Shown here in pieces: positions 1-8,042 of a stretch of DNA of 64,000 bases. This DNA is from CADEDV01 sp964412375 (GTDB lineage: Bacteria; Bacteroidota; Bacteroidia; Chitinophagales; Chitinophagaceae). The notes beneath the pieces were generated by a model. It was given only the letters and a program-made list of their open reading frames with translations. It was not told where the DNA came from and ran no database searches. Made by a program: the position numbers and the translations under genes. The DNA lies in NCBI GenBank assembly GCA_964412375.1, contig CAYPOD010000015.1, positions 10,078 to 74,077 on the forward strand, read 5' to 3'. How positions within the stretch are numbered: the stretch's first letter is position 1; the number at the start of each line of letters is the position of its first letter.

Positions 1-325
1 TGATACAGGTGGTTCCCCCCATCAAACTTTTTACTTCCACCGTTTTGATCTCCCGGATGCGCAATCGCTTGGAGTTACCCAGGAAATTACCTGTCATCGT
101 AGCCTTACCATAAAACCGGACATCCAGGTAGGAATAGGATACCCCCGTGGAAACATAAGAACCTTTGTGATTCAACTGGAATTCGAGACGATATTGCTCC
201 CCGTGACTGGATATAAAATAACCCTTCCAGATACCGGTAAGATTTTGTGCGAAACTGCTAAGCGAAAGAAGTGGCACCAGGAATAAACCAACCAGGCAAT
301 ACGTTGTTGTCTGAGATTTTATCAC
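1..325 (-). CDS. Secreted protein of unknown function (3' part cut by window edge)
   Basis: Reading the minus strand from a GTG at 325 gives a frame open to the window edge (108 codons). It begins with a signal peptide: a hydrophobic core (LVGLFLVPLLSL) and a cleavage region SSFAQ. The mature part (LTGIWKGYF, then alternating polar and hydrophobic strands) looks like a small beta-barrel or lipocalin-like fold, but I do not recognise a family. There is no ATG in frame nearby, so GTG is the best start. The gene is divergent from the next one. The function and the C-terminus cannot be seen. Confidence 0.7.
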   Translation of the reverse strand, partial: MIKSQTTTYCLVGLFLVPLLSLSSFAQNLTGIWKGYFISSHGEQYRLEFQLNHKGSYVSTGVSYSYLDVRFYGKATMTGNFLGNSKRLRIREIKTVEVKSLMGGTTCI

Positions 326-445
326 GGGGTCAAAACTAACGAAACGAATCGTATTGACTGGTGTTGGCGAACAATTGTTTAGTAATTTTAAAACTTCAGT
401 AACAACTCAACTGCCCAAACCTGCCAAATGCTGCATTCCGGACGG

Positions 446-1147
446 ATGATACGGGTGTTTTTGATTATAGTTTTTCTTTACGGGCCACTGCGCAGCCCGG
501 GTCAATACAATGAAAAAACAGCCGCCATATTGCTGAAACTCGATAGTTTGCGAAATGCGAATTCTGTTTCCCGGTATTTCGCAGCCATCTATTTTGAAGC
601 TACTGACAATGCCCTGTCCTTTTTCAGCAAAATGGATCAGCGGATACAGGAATTGACGGAAAGATGTGAAGCCAGGTTCGCCTCTTTTTTTTTCCTTGCT
701 GATGATGCTTATCGCAACAACAGGAAAGTGCCGGCAGAATGGGAGGCATATTATGAAGACAGCACAGCGCCTTCACTTCGCTATATCCTTTTTGGCATAA
801 ATGCACATATCAATGGCGATCTGTGGAGGTCAATCGTTACGGAGTTTTCTGCTGCTGAAATAGCCGAATTCAAACATTCCTACATGAAGTTCAACAGGGA
901 ATTGAGCAGGTATTACAAGAAACTCTATGAGTCTGCATACGACAGCAGCCGCAAGATCAGAACGATTCATCATGCCAGTTTTGGATTGAGCAAGTCCTAT
1001 GGGAAACTGTTATTGTATCGCTGGCGAAAAAAACAAATCCGGTTGGCCGGGCTTTATTATTCCGACCGGGCTCTTTTTGAAAGAAAGCTCAAAAAATCAA
1101 GACAAAAAATGAGCAGGCTCAACAACCTTATCCGCCGGAATATTTAG
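446..1147 (+). CDS. Hypothetical exported protein
   Basis: 233 codons from the ATG at 446, chosen because it places a signal peptide (IRVFLIIVFLYG, then SPGQ) at the N-terminus; an ATG at 428 adds six residues. The mature protein is charged and probably helical, with a very basic C-terminal third (for example RWRKKQIR and RKLKKSRQKMSR). No catalytic motif or known domain is visible. It ends 80 bp before thrS on the same strand, but thrS has its own promoter-like element. Export is inferred from the signal; the role is unknown. Confidence 0.7.
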   Translation: MIRVFLIIVFLYGPLRSPGQYNEKTAAILLKLDSLRNANSVSRYFAAIYFEATDNALSFFSKMDQRIQELTERCEARFASFFFLADDAYRNNRKVPAEWEAYYEDSTAPSLRYILFGINAHINGDLWRSIVTEFSAAEIAEFKHSYMKFNRELSRYYKKLYESAYDSSRKIRTIHHASFGLSKSYGKLLLYRWRKKQIRLAGLYYSDRALFERKLKKSRQKMSRLNNLIRRNI

Positions 1148-1191
1148 AACCGGCTCATTTGTTATTCCTTCAGAATCAGGCAGGAGTTTGC

Positions 1192-1199
1192 TACATTTG
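1192..1199 (+). promoter_or_regulatory. Bacteroidota-type -7 element before thrS
   Basis: TACATTTG matches the TAnnTTTG -7 consensus of the Bacteroidota primary sigma factor and lies 29 bp before the thrS start. No clear TTG -33 element is at the right spacing. It suggests thrS has its own transcript with a short leader. Confidence 0.5.
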
Positions 1200-1227
1200 C
1201 ACCTCATTAAAAAACCGGAATCCAGGG

Positions 1228-3162
1228 ATGATAAATATTACTTTACCGGATGGCGCTGTCAGGCAGTATGAAAAAGGAAGCACTGCGTTGGACATCGCCA
1301 AATCCATTTCTGAAGGACTGGCCAAAAAAGTACTGGTGGCAAATGTGAACGGGCAGGTGTGGGATGCCACCCGGCCGATTAATGAAGATGCATCATTGAA
1401 ACTGCTTACCTGGAATGATACCGATGGCAAAAACACTTTTTGGCATTCTTCTGCTCACCTGATGGCAGAAGCAGTAGAATCAATGTTTCCCGGTGTGAAA
1501 TTTTGGGTGGGACCGCCGGTGGAGAACGGATTTTACTATGACATGGACCTGGGTGATAAAAAGATCACTGAAGATGACCTGGCAGTACTGGAAAAAAAGA
1601 TGAACGAACTGGCAAAACAAAACAATGTATTTGCCAGGAAAGAAATACCAAAAGCAGAAGCGATAAGTTATTTCACAGAGAAAGGCGATGAATATAAACT
1701 CGACCTGCTCAGCAACCTGAATGACGGCGAGATCACTTTCTACTCACAGGGCAACTTCACCGATCTGTGCCGCGGGCCGCATATTCCCAACACTTCTTTC
1801 ATCAAAGCAATAAAGCTGACCAATATTGCCGGGGCTTATTGGAAAGGAGATGAGAAAAATAAAATGCTCACCCGTTTGTATGGCGTCACTTTCCCTTCGC
1901 AGAAAGAGCTGGATGAATACCTGGCCCTGTTAGAAGAGGCTAAAAAAAGGGATCATCGGAAATTGGGTAAAGAGTTAAGCATCTACACCATGGATGATGA
2001 TGTAGGACAGGGGTTAATAATGTGGATGCCTAATGGCACGGTGATCATTGAAGAACTGGAAAAGCTGGCCAAAGAAACCGAACTGGAAGCCGGGTATAAA
2101 AGAGTGGTAACACCACATATTGCTAAAGAAAGCATGTACCTCACCAGCGGCCACCTGCCTTATTATGCTGACAGCATGTATCCGCCGATGGAAATGGACG
2201 GGGAAAAGTATTACCTGAGATCCATGAACTGCCCGCATCACCATAAAATATTTGCGGCAGAACCCAAAAGCTATCGTGACCTTCCTTATCGTATTGCCGA
2301 ATATGGGACTGTCTATCGTTATGAGCAAAGCGGTGAACTGTTCGGGCTGATGCGGGTCCGCTGCCTGCACATGAATGATGCCCATATTTACTGCACCCGT
2401 GAACAATTCAATGATGAATTCCGGGCAGTGAATGAGATGTACCTGAAATATTTTAAAATATTTGGTATTGAAAGATATGTGATGCGGCTGTCGCTGCATT
2501 CTCCAGAGAAACTTGGTGTGAAGTATGTGAACGAACCCGAACTGTGGAAGGAAACTGAAACGATGGTGCGGAACGTTCTCGTCGAATCCGGGATTCCATT
2601 TGTGGAAGTGCAGGATGAAGCGGCATTTTACGGACCCAAGATTGATGTGCAGATATTCAGTGCCATCGGCCGAGAGTTCACCCTGGCCACCAACCAGGTA
2701 GATTTTTCGCAGGGCCGGAGTTTCAAGCTGCAATACACCGGGCAGGACAATAAGGCTGAAACACCGTTGATCATTCACCGGGCGCCGCTGGGCACCCATG
2801 AACGTTTCATCGGCTTTTTGCTGGAGCAATATGCCGGTAAATTCCCCACCTGGCTGGCCCCGGTGCAGGTGAAAGTGCTGCCCATCAGCGATAAGTTCAT
2901 GGATTATGCAAAGACTGTAGCGGGTAAACTGAAAAAAGCAGATATTCGTGCAGAAGTGGATGACAGGAATGAAAAGATCGGTAAAAAGATCCGTGACACA
3001 GAGCTATTGAAAGTGCCCTATATGCTGGTGATCGGCGAGAAGGAAATGAATGAAAATAAAGTGGCGGTGCGCAGACAGGGCAAAGGCGATCTTGGTGTGA
3101 AGGTAGTGGAAGAATTTATAAGCGAGATAGCTGCTGAAATCAGGGAAAGAAGAGCAGATTAA
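1228..3162 (+). CDS. thrS: Threonyl-tRNA synthetase
   Basis: Charges tRNA-Thr in the cytoplasm (class II aminoacyl-tRNA synthetase). 644 residues, normal for the family. Domain order: TGS domain (about 1-62, starting ITLPDG), editing domain with HSSAH (about 73-77), catalytic core with MNCPHH, motif 2 (RVRCLHMNDAHIY, where proteobacterial enzymes have RVRGFTQDDAHIF), motif 3 (APLGTHERFIGF), and a C-terminal anticodon-binding domain. The ATG at 1228 is chosen because the TGS domain begins directly after it; an upstream in-frame start would add 23 non-homologous residues. infC follows 94 bp downstream in the usual thrS-infC order. Confidence 0.98.
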   Translation: MINITLPDGAVRQYEKGSTALDIAKSISEGLAKKVLVANVNGQVWDATRPINEDASLKLLTWNDTDGKNTFWHSSAHLMAEAVESMFPGVKFWVGPPVENGFYYDMDLGDKKITEDDLAVLEKKMNELAKQNNVFARKEIPKAEAISYFTEKGDEYKLDLLSNLNDGEITFYSQGNFTDLCRGPHIPNTSFIKAIKLTNIAGAYWKGDEKNKMLTRLYGVTFPSQKELDEYLALLEEAKKRDHRKLGKELSIYTMDDDVGQGLIMWMPNGTVIIEELEKLAKETELEAGYKRVVTPHIAKESMYLTSGHLPYYADSMYPPMEMDGEKYYLRSMNCPHHHKIFAAEPKSYRDLPYRIAEYGTVYRYEQSGELFGLMRVRCLHMNDAHIYCTREQFNDEFRAVNEMYLKYFKIFGIERYVMRLSLHSPEKLGVKYVNEPELWKETETMVRNVLVESGIPFVEVQDEAAFYGPKIDVQIFSAIGREFTLATNQVDFSQGRSFKLQYTGQDNKAETPLIIHRAPLGTHERFIGFLLEQYAGKFPTWLAPVQVKVLPISDKFMDYAKTVAGKLKKADIRAEVDDRNEKIGKKIRDTELLKVPYMLVIGEKEMNENKVAVRRQGKGDLGVKVVEEFISEIAAEIRERRAD

Positions 3163-3178
3163 AAATATTTACATCAGA

Positions 3179-3200
3179 TGCTCCGAACCTGTAAGGAGCA
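3179..3200 (+). promoter_or_regulatory. Hairpin in the thrS-infC spacer
   Basis: TGCTCC (3179-3184) can pair with GGAGCA (3195-3200) around a 10-base loop. It lies 56 bases before the infC ATG and is not followed by a U-tract, so it does not look like a terminator. It could be part of an infC leader; this is inference from pairing only. Confidence 0.3.
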
Positions 3201-3256
3201 ATAACAATTAAAACAAAATGCCTTCCTGCAGGGGGCGGGCTAACTAAAAAAAGTAA

Positions 3257-3895
3257 ATGGCAGTACCACAAAAACCCGGAGGCGGGTTCAACAGGCCACC
3301 AGGCCAGGGCGGAGGTTTCAGACCCGGCGGTGGCGGATTCAACAAAGGCGGATTCAGGGGCAGGTTTGCTCCCCGTAAAGAAGCAGAGCATCGTATCAAT
3401 CATTTCATTCGTGTTCCACAGGTAAGGTTGGTTGGTGACAATGTCGAAGTGGGTATCTACGACACCCAGGTGGCGTTGAAAATGGCACAGGACCAGGGGC
3501 TTGACCTGGTGGAAATATCTCCAACCGTTGATCCGCCTGTTTGTAAGATCATTGACTACAACAAATTCCTATACGATAAGAAGAAGAAAGAAAAGGAGAT
3601 GAAGGCGAAGAGCAAGGTCTCCGAGGTGAAAGAGATACGGTTCACTCCCAATACCGATGATCATGATTTTGACTTCAAGGCAAAACATGCCATCGAGTTT
3701 TTGAAAGATGGAAATAAAGTGAAAGCCTATGTACAATTCAAAGGCAGGGCCATTCAGTTCCAGGACAGGGGGCAACTTTTGTTACTGAAATTTGCTGAAC
3801 GGCTCGCCGAGGTAGGCGTATTGGAAAACATGCCAAAGATGGAAGGCCGCAGGATGCTGGCCATGTTTGCACCAAAAGGAAAGAAAAAATCATAA
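3257..3895 (+). CDS. infC: Translation initiation factor IF-3 with glycine-rich N-terminal extension
   Basis: IF-3 binds the 30S subunit and checks initiator tRNA and start-codon pairing. 212 residues. The conserved N domain starts near RINHFIRVPQVRLVGDN (about 47), followed by a basic linker (YDKKKKEKEMKAK) and the C domain (EIRFTPNTDDHDFDFK to the end). Residues 5-40 are an extra low-complexity segment rich in Gly, Phe and Arg (PGGGFNRPPGQGGG, GGGGFNKGGFRGRF). It starts with ATG rather than the rare AUU used in enterobacteria. A terminator follows directly, so rpmI is not in the same primary transcript. Confidence 0.97.
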   Translation: MAVPQKPGGGFNRPPGQGGGFRPGGGGFNKGGFRGRFAPRKEAEHRINHFIRVPQVRLVGDNVEVGIYDTQVALKMAQDQGLDLVEISPTVDPPVCKIIDYNKFLYDKKKKEKEMKAKSKVSEVKEIRFTPNTDDHDFDFKAKHAIEFLKDGNKVKAYVQFKGRAIQFQDRGQLLLLKFAERLAEVGVLENMPKMEGRRMLAMFAPKGKKKS

Positions 3896-3916
3896 GCACT
3901 TTTTGCTAATAATGTG

Positions 3917-3947
3917 AAAACCGTCTTGTAGCAAGGGCGGTTTTTTT
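3917..3947 (+). terminator. Intrinsic terminator after infC
   Basis: AAAACCGTC pairs with GGGCGGTTTT across a short loop and the stem runs into a T-tract. It closes the thrS-infC unit. Confidence 0.85.
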
Positions 3948-3961
3948 GTTAGATTTATTTT

Positions 3962-4312
3962 ATGAACACTGAATGGTTGCGCCAGTACTGTCTTTCTCTG
4001 CCTGCTGTTACAGAAGATGTGAAATGGGATAATGATCTCTGTTTTTTAGTAGGTGGAAAAATGTTTTGCGTCACTTCACTCGACCCGCCACTAAAAGTTT
4101 CCTTCAAGGTCCGTGACGAAGATTTTGAAGAACTTTCTTCCAGGCAATATTTTATTCCGGCTCCTTATATGGCCCGGGCCAAATGGGTGCAGGTGACCCG
4201 GCCGTCGGTGCTTTCACGAAATGAATGGGAAGACTGCCTGCTTACGAGTTATGAACTGGTGAAAGACAGGCTTACAATTAGGGAAAGAAAACGTTTGGGT
4301 ATAGATAAATGA
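3962..4312 (+). CDS. MmcQ/YjbR family protein
   Basis: 116 residues matching the MmcQ/YjbR (CyaY-like fold) family in length and pattern: N-terminal LRQYCLSLPAVTEDVKW, then FLVGGKMFCV, SFKVRDEDFEEL and a C-terminal helix ending in VKDRLTIRERK. Members are small cytoplasmic proteins, often called DNA-binding on structural grounds, with no firm role. The gene starts 14 bp after the infC terminator and sits between infC and the protease gene, so nothing around it indicates its task. Confidence 0.85.
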   Translation: MNTEWLRQYCLSLPAVTEDVKWDNDLCFLVGGKMFCVTSLDPPLKVSFKVRDEDFEELSSRQYFIPAPYMARAKWVQVTRPSVLSRNEWEDCLLTSYELVKDRLTIRERKRLGIDK

Positions 4313-4435
4313 AAATTGTCAACTGTTTCATCAGCTTTTTGGTGCCGTTGGTACAATTTCTTTAACAGCTTAATGTTGAACCATTGCTTTCCGTATCTTC
4401 AGCCGCTATTATTTTTCACTAAACAATAAACTTTT

Positions 4436-6982
4436 ATGAGATCACTGTTCACACGATGGGGACTGACTGCAATAGTTTTGCTGATTGGCACAACCGTATT
4501 GGCGCAGGTTCCTGCCCGTCCTGATACTTCAAGAGGGCCCGGCGCCCCGGCTTCCCGTCCTGCAAACGGACCAAGACCTTACAAAGATGTAATTACTGCA
4601 AAAGCTGTTACTGATAATGGCTTGTTCAATGTCCACAAAGTAGATGACCGCTATTTTTTTGAAATTCCTGATGATATGCTGGAAAGAGAGATTCTGGTTG
4701 TTGGCAGACTTTCCAAAGCACCAGCCGGCGTAGGCAGTTATGCAGGCGACGCTATTAACCAAAAGACCATCCGTTTTGAAAAAGGGCCAAAGGATAAAAT
4801 ATTCCTTCGACTGATGTCTTTTGTAGAAAAAGGACGTGACAGCACAGAAGGTATGTACAGGAATGTAATGAACAGCAACCTGCAGGCTATTGCTGCTGCT
4901 TTTGATATTAAAGCATATGGTAAAGATTCAACAAGCAGCGTGGTGGATGTAACAGATTTTTTGAATGGTGATAACGACATTTTCTTTTTCTCTGCCAATG
5001 CAAAAAGAGGTTTTGGGTTAACAGGAAATCCGCAAGCGGATAAATCTTATATCGTTTCTGCAAAATCTTTCCCCTCTAATATTGAGTTGAAGACAGTAAA
5101 AACATACACGAGGACTCCACCAGCAACTGCAACCCCCGGAGGCGGTGGCGGGTTTGGTGGCGGGGCTGCAAGTGGTCAGCCTGTGACATTTGAACTGAAC
5201 ACTTCGTTGGTAGTGTTACCCAAAGTGCCGATGCAGCCGAGGTATTTTGATGACAGGGTGGGATATTTCACCACACAAACTATAACTGACTATGATCTGA
5301 ACCCGCAAGGAGTTGACCGTTATCGTTTCATTGCCCGTTATCGCCTGGAGCCAAAAGATGAGGATATTGAAAAATACAAAAGAGGTGAACTGGTAGAGCC
5401 CAAAAAGCAGATCGTATATTATATTGATCCTACCACTCCCAAAAAATGGATACCTTACCTGATTGCCGGGGTGAATGACTGGCAGGTGGCTTTTGAAAAA
5501 GCCGGCTTCAAAAATGCGATCGTTGGAAAAGTGGCTCCTACCTATGAAGAAGACAGCACTTTCAGCCTTGAAGATGCCCGCCATAGTGCCATTGTTTACA
5601 AAGCTTCAGATATCCCCAATGCCAGTGGCCCGAATATTCATGACCCCCGCAGCGGTGAGATCATAGAAAGCCATGTGAACTGGTATCACAATGTGATGAG
5701 CCTGCTCCGCAACTGGTATATGGTGCAAACGGCGGCTGTTGATCCTGCGGCACGCAAAATGGAATTTGATGATAAACTGATGGGAGAACTGATCCGCTTC
5801 GTAAGCAGTCACGAGATCGGCCACACATTGGGACTTCGTCACAATTTTGGATCATCATCCACTGTGCCCGTCGAAAATCTGCGTAACAAAGCCTGGGTAG
5901 AAGCCAATGGACATACACCATCCATTATGGACTATGCCCGTTTCAATTATGTGGCGCAGCCGGAAGATAATATTTCGCAGATCGGGTTATTTCCCCGCAT
6001 AGGTGATTATGACAAATGGGCTATCGAGTGGGGTTACCGCTGGTTTCCAGAAGCAAAATCAGCCGACGATGAAGTTTCTATTATTAACAAATGGACCATC
6101 CAAAACCTCGAAGGCAATAAGCGTCTTTGGTGGGGTGATGGCGAAGGTAACAGGGGCGATCCCCGCAGCCAGACAGAAGACCTGAGTGATAATGCGATGA
6201 AAGCAAGTTCGTATGGTATTAAAAACCTGCAACGCATTATTGTGAAGTTGCCCGAATGGACAAAACAGCCGAATAAGGATTTTACGAACCTTAGCGAAAT
6301 GTATTCCCAGGTGACCACCCAGTTTGGCAGGTATATAGGTCATGTAGCAGGCAACGTCGGCGGCATTCAACGTACACCGAAAAGGGTAGAACAAAACGGC
6401 CCTGTGTATGAATTCACCCCCAAAGCAACACAAAAAGAAGCTGTTTCATGGATACAATCCAATGTGTTTACAACACCAACATGGGTTATCCAGAAAAACA
6501 TCACTTCACTGACCAACATCACACCGTTAACAGTTATCGGCAGTCTGCAGGAGAGAGCCCTGGGTTCTTTGGTTAGCGCAAATACGATCAATAACCTGAT
6601 CCGTTTTGAATCAGAGGAAACGGCCAATGCTTACACGGCTACAGAACTGCTGAATGATGTTCGCCGCGGCGTATTTACAGAACTAGCCGGACGCAGACCA
6701 ATTGATGTGTTTCGCCGCCAGTTGCAAAAATCATTGGTGGAAAGATTGATTGGTTTAGCCAATCCTGCTCCTCCGCAAACAGCTAGTCTTGGCGGTGGCA
6801 TTACAATTAGTATAAGTTCTGGCTTTTCCAGGACCAGCGATGGCACTTCAATTGTGAAAGCGCAGTTGAAAACCATAGCTGCTGAGATAAGGGCAGCGCT
6901 GACTGGTTATACTGATGCAGCTTCCAAAAATCACTTACAGGATCTGCAGGACAGGATTACAAAAGCCCTGGACCCTAAATAA
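4436..6982 (+). CDS. Exported zinc-dependent metalloprotease (DUF5117/DUF5118 type)
   Basis: 848 residues. A signal peptide (about 1-23, TAIVLLIGTTVLAQ) is followed by a Pro-rich spacer, a DUF5118-like segment (about 45-90), a DUF5117-like beta-rich segment (to about 290), and the catalytic domain. The zinc site is HEIGHTLGLRH at 459-469, the HExxHxxGxxH signature, followed by a Met-turn-like SIMDY. It therefore resembles a metzincin acting outside the cytoplasm. A Gly-rich insert (GGGGGFGGGAA) lies near residue 237. The substrate is unknown. It appears monocistronic, closed by a strong hairpin. Confidence 0.92.
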   Translation: MRSLFTRWGLTAIVLLIGTTVLAQVPARPDTSRGPGAPASRPANGPRPYKDVITAKAVTDNGLFNVHKVDDRYFFEIPDDMLEREILVVGRLSKAPAGVGSYAGDAINQKTIRFEKGPKDKIFLRLMSFVEKGRDSTEGMYRNVMNSNLQAIAAAFDIKAYGKDSTSSVVDVTDFLNGDNDIFFFSANAKRGFGLTGNPQADKSYIVSAKSFPSNIELKTVKTYTRTPPATATPGGGGGFGGGAASGQPVTFELNTSLVVLPKVPMQPRYFDDRVGYFTTQTITDYDLNPQGVDRYRFIARYRLEPKDEDIEKYKRGELVEPKKQIVYYIDPTTPKKWIPYLIAGVNDWQVAFEKAGFKNAIVGKVAPTYEEDSTFSLEDARHSAIVYKASDIPNASGPNIHDPRSGEIIESHVNWYHNVMSLLRNWYMVQTAAVDPAARKMEFDDKLMGELIRFVSSHEIGHTLGLRHNFGSSSTVPVENLRNKAWVEANGHTPSIMDYARFNYVAQPEDNISQIGLFPRIGDYDKWAIEWGYRWFPEAKSADDEVSIINKWTIQNLEGNKRLWWGDGEGNRGDPRSQTEDLSDNAMKASSYGIKNLQRIIVKLPEWTKQPNKDFTNLSEMYSQVTTQFGRYIGHVAGNVGGIQRTPKRVEQNGPVYEFTPKATQKEAVSWIQSNVFTTPTWVIQKNITSLTNITPLTVIGSLQERALGSLVSANTINNLIRFESEETANAYTATELLNDVRRGVFTELAGRRPIDVFRRQLQKSLVERLIGLANPAPPQTASLGGGITISISSGFSRTSDGTSIVKAQLKTIAAEIRAALTGYTDAASKNHLQDLQDRITKALDPK

Positions 6983-7003
6983 GAATTTTATTGATAACTA
7001 TAG

Positions 7004-7032
7004 AACAGGGGTTGCCACCGGCAACCCCTGTT
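7004..7032 (+). terminator. Strong hairpin after the metalloprotease gene
   Basis: AACAGGGGTTGCC and GGCAACCCCTGTT form a perfect 13-bp stem with a very short loop. The T-tract after it is weak (GCTTTATAAAT), so termination efficiency is uncertain. Confidence 0.7.
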
Positions 7033-7110
7033 GCTTTATAAATAATTGAAAAACAAGCAAACGCTTAGATTTGCCCTGGAACAAGGCCAAACAAATTTCT
7101 TCTTCAGCCT

Positions 7111-7141
7111 TTTGCCGCTTCGCTTCCCTGACGTATCTTTG
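7111..7141 (+). promoter_or_regulatory. Promoter of rpmI-rplT
   Basis: TTTG at 7111-7114 and TATCTTTG at 7134-7141 are separated by 19 bp, an excellent match to the Bacteroidota -33/-7 promoter (TTG, about 19 bp, TAnnTTTG). Transcription would start near 7148 and leave a leader of about 125 nt before rpmI. Confidence 0.75.
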
Positions 7142-7147
7142 CCGCCC

Positions 7148-7271
7148 GTTTATCTTTCGATGTAAAGCAAAAGAAACGGAAGTTCTTCAACAGAACGATT
7201 GGCTGAAGAGGTTCGACAAAGGTCCCCCGGTGGGGAATGCCTCAAAGCTGTAATATTTAATACTGGGTAAT
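7148..7271 (+). promoter_or_regulatory. Folded 5' leader of rpmI-rplT
   Basis: Two pairings are visible: TCTTCA (7184-7189) with TGAAGA (7204-7209), and TCCCC (7223-7227) with GGGGA (7232-7236) around a CGGT tetraloop, flanked by AGG/CCT. In many bacteria L20 represses its own operon through a leader. Whether this leader does the same is inference; I could not match it to a known L20 leader class. Confidence 0.4.
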
Positions 7272-7469
7272 ATGCCTAAAGTAAAAACAAACTCCAGCGC
7301 CAAAAAACGCTTTAAAGTGACGGCGACGGGGAAGATCACTCACCAAAAGAGTTTCAAGCGTCACATCCTGACAAAAAAATCAAAAAAACGGAAGCGCAAC
7401 ATGCGGAAAGACGGAGAAGTGGCAAAATCACATGTGGATTTTGTAAAAAGACTTTTGCGCCTGAAGTAA
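7272..7469 (+). CDS. rpmI: 50S ribosomal protein L35
   Basis: 65 residues, the normal length for L35. It is very basic, with the family patterns MPKVKTNSSAKKRFKVTATGKI near the start (only part quoted in family terms) and the KKSKKRKRNMRK block in the middle. It assembles into the large subunit early. rplT follows 55 bp downstream, the usual pair. It is separated from infC by 3.4 kb here. Confidence 0.97.
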   Translation: MPKVKTNSSAKKRFKVTATGKITHQKSFKRHILTKKSKKRKRNMRKDGEVAKSHVDFVKRLLRLK

Positions 7470-7524
7470 TCTTTGCAGCCGCAAACCGGAAAATCAACAA
7501 TTCTTAATCTAAAATTATTCAGAT

Positions 7525-7869
7525 ATGCCTCGTTCAGTAAATGCGGTTGCTTCTAAAGCCCGCCGCAAAAAGATATTAAAACAAGCTAAGGGGTTCTATG
7601 GCAAACGCAAAAACGTATTGACAGTTGCCAAGAACGTAGTAGAAAAAGGAATGACCTACATGTATGTGGGCCGTAAGTTGAAGAAAAGAGAATACCGTTC
7701 ATTGTGGATTGCCCGGATCAATGCGGCGGTTCGTGCCGAAGGCCTGACTTATTCTGAGTTCATCAACAGACTACAGAAAAAAGGCGTGGAGCTTGACAGG
7801 AAAGTACTGGCAGACCTCGCCATGAACAATCCTGAAACTTTTAAGAACCTGGTCGCTTCAGTGAAATAA
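7525..7869 (+). CDS. rplT: 50S ribosomal protein L20
   Basis: 114 residues, the usual length. The N-terminal extension binds 23S rRNA (MPRSVNAVASKARRKKILK), followed by the conserved GFYGKRKN and the globular domain (RSLWIARINAAVRAEGLTYS). L20 is essential early in 50S assembly and is the classical autoregulator of the rpmI-rplT operon. A strong terminator follows 20 bp after the stop. Confidence 0.98.
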   Translation: MPRSVNAVASKARRKKILKQAKGFYGKRKNVLTVAKNVVEKGMTYMYVGRKLKKREYRSLWIARINAAVRAEGLTYSEFINRLQKKGVELDRKVLADLAMNNPETFKNLVASVK

Positions 7870-7889
7870 TTGTTTCAAAAGAAACAGCC

Positions 7890-7919
7890 AACCCGTTCCG
7901 GAAATGGAACGGGTTTTTT
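7890..7919 (+). terminator. Terminator after rplT
   Basis: AACCCGTTCC / GGAACGGGTT stem with a 6-base loop, followed by TTTTTT. A smaller TGTTTC-GAAACA hairpin (7871-7886) precedes it. Confidence 0.9.
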
Positions 7920-7942
7920 GTTGCAGCCGTGGGAACAAAAAA

Positions 7943-7975
7943 TTGGCCCTTTGTTTTTCCAATCCTATACATTTG
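7943..7975 (+). promoter_or_regulatory. Promoter of the decarboxylase gene
   Basis: TTG at 7943-7945, a 22-bp spacer and TACATTTG at 7968-7975 match the Bacteroidota promoter. The transcript would begin near 7982, at the foot of the hairpin described next. Confidence 0.65.
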
Positions 7976-7981
7976 TACCCC

Positions 7982-8008
7982 CGCCTGAATGACGTAGTCG
8001 GGCAGGCG
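7982..8008 (+). repeat. GC-rich inverted repeat in the decarboxylase 5' leader (REP-like)
   Basis: CGCCTG at the left pairs with CAGGCG at the right, with an inner GAC-GTA-GTC palindrome. Its composition (GCCTG/CAGGC arms) stands out from the AT-rich surroundings and resembles short dispersed extragenic palindromes. Only one copy is clear in this window, so calling it a repeat family is inference. Confidence 0.35.
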
Positions 8009-8042
8009 TTAAAAATTTTTGTCAACTAACCCACCGGCATCA

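Noticed and set aside
2014..2829. Long minus-strand open frame (271 codons) inside thrS
   Set aside because: It lies wholly antisense to a well-supported synthetase, has no recognisable motif, and its composition follows the codons of thrS.
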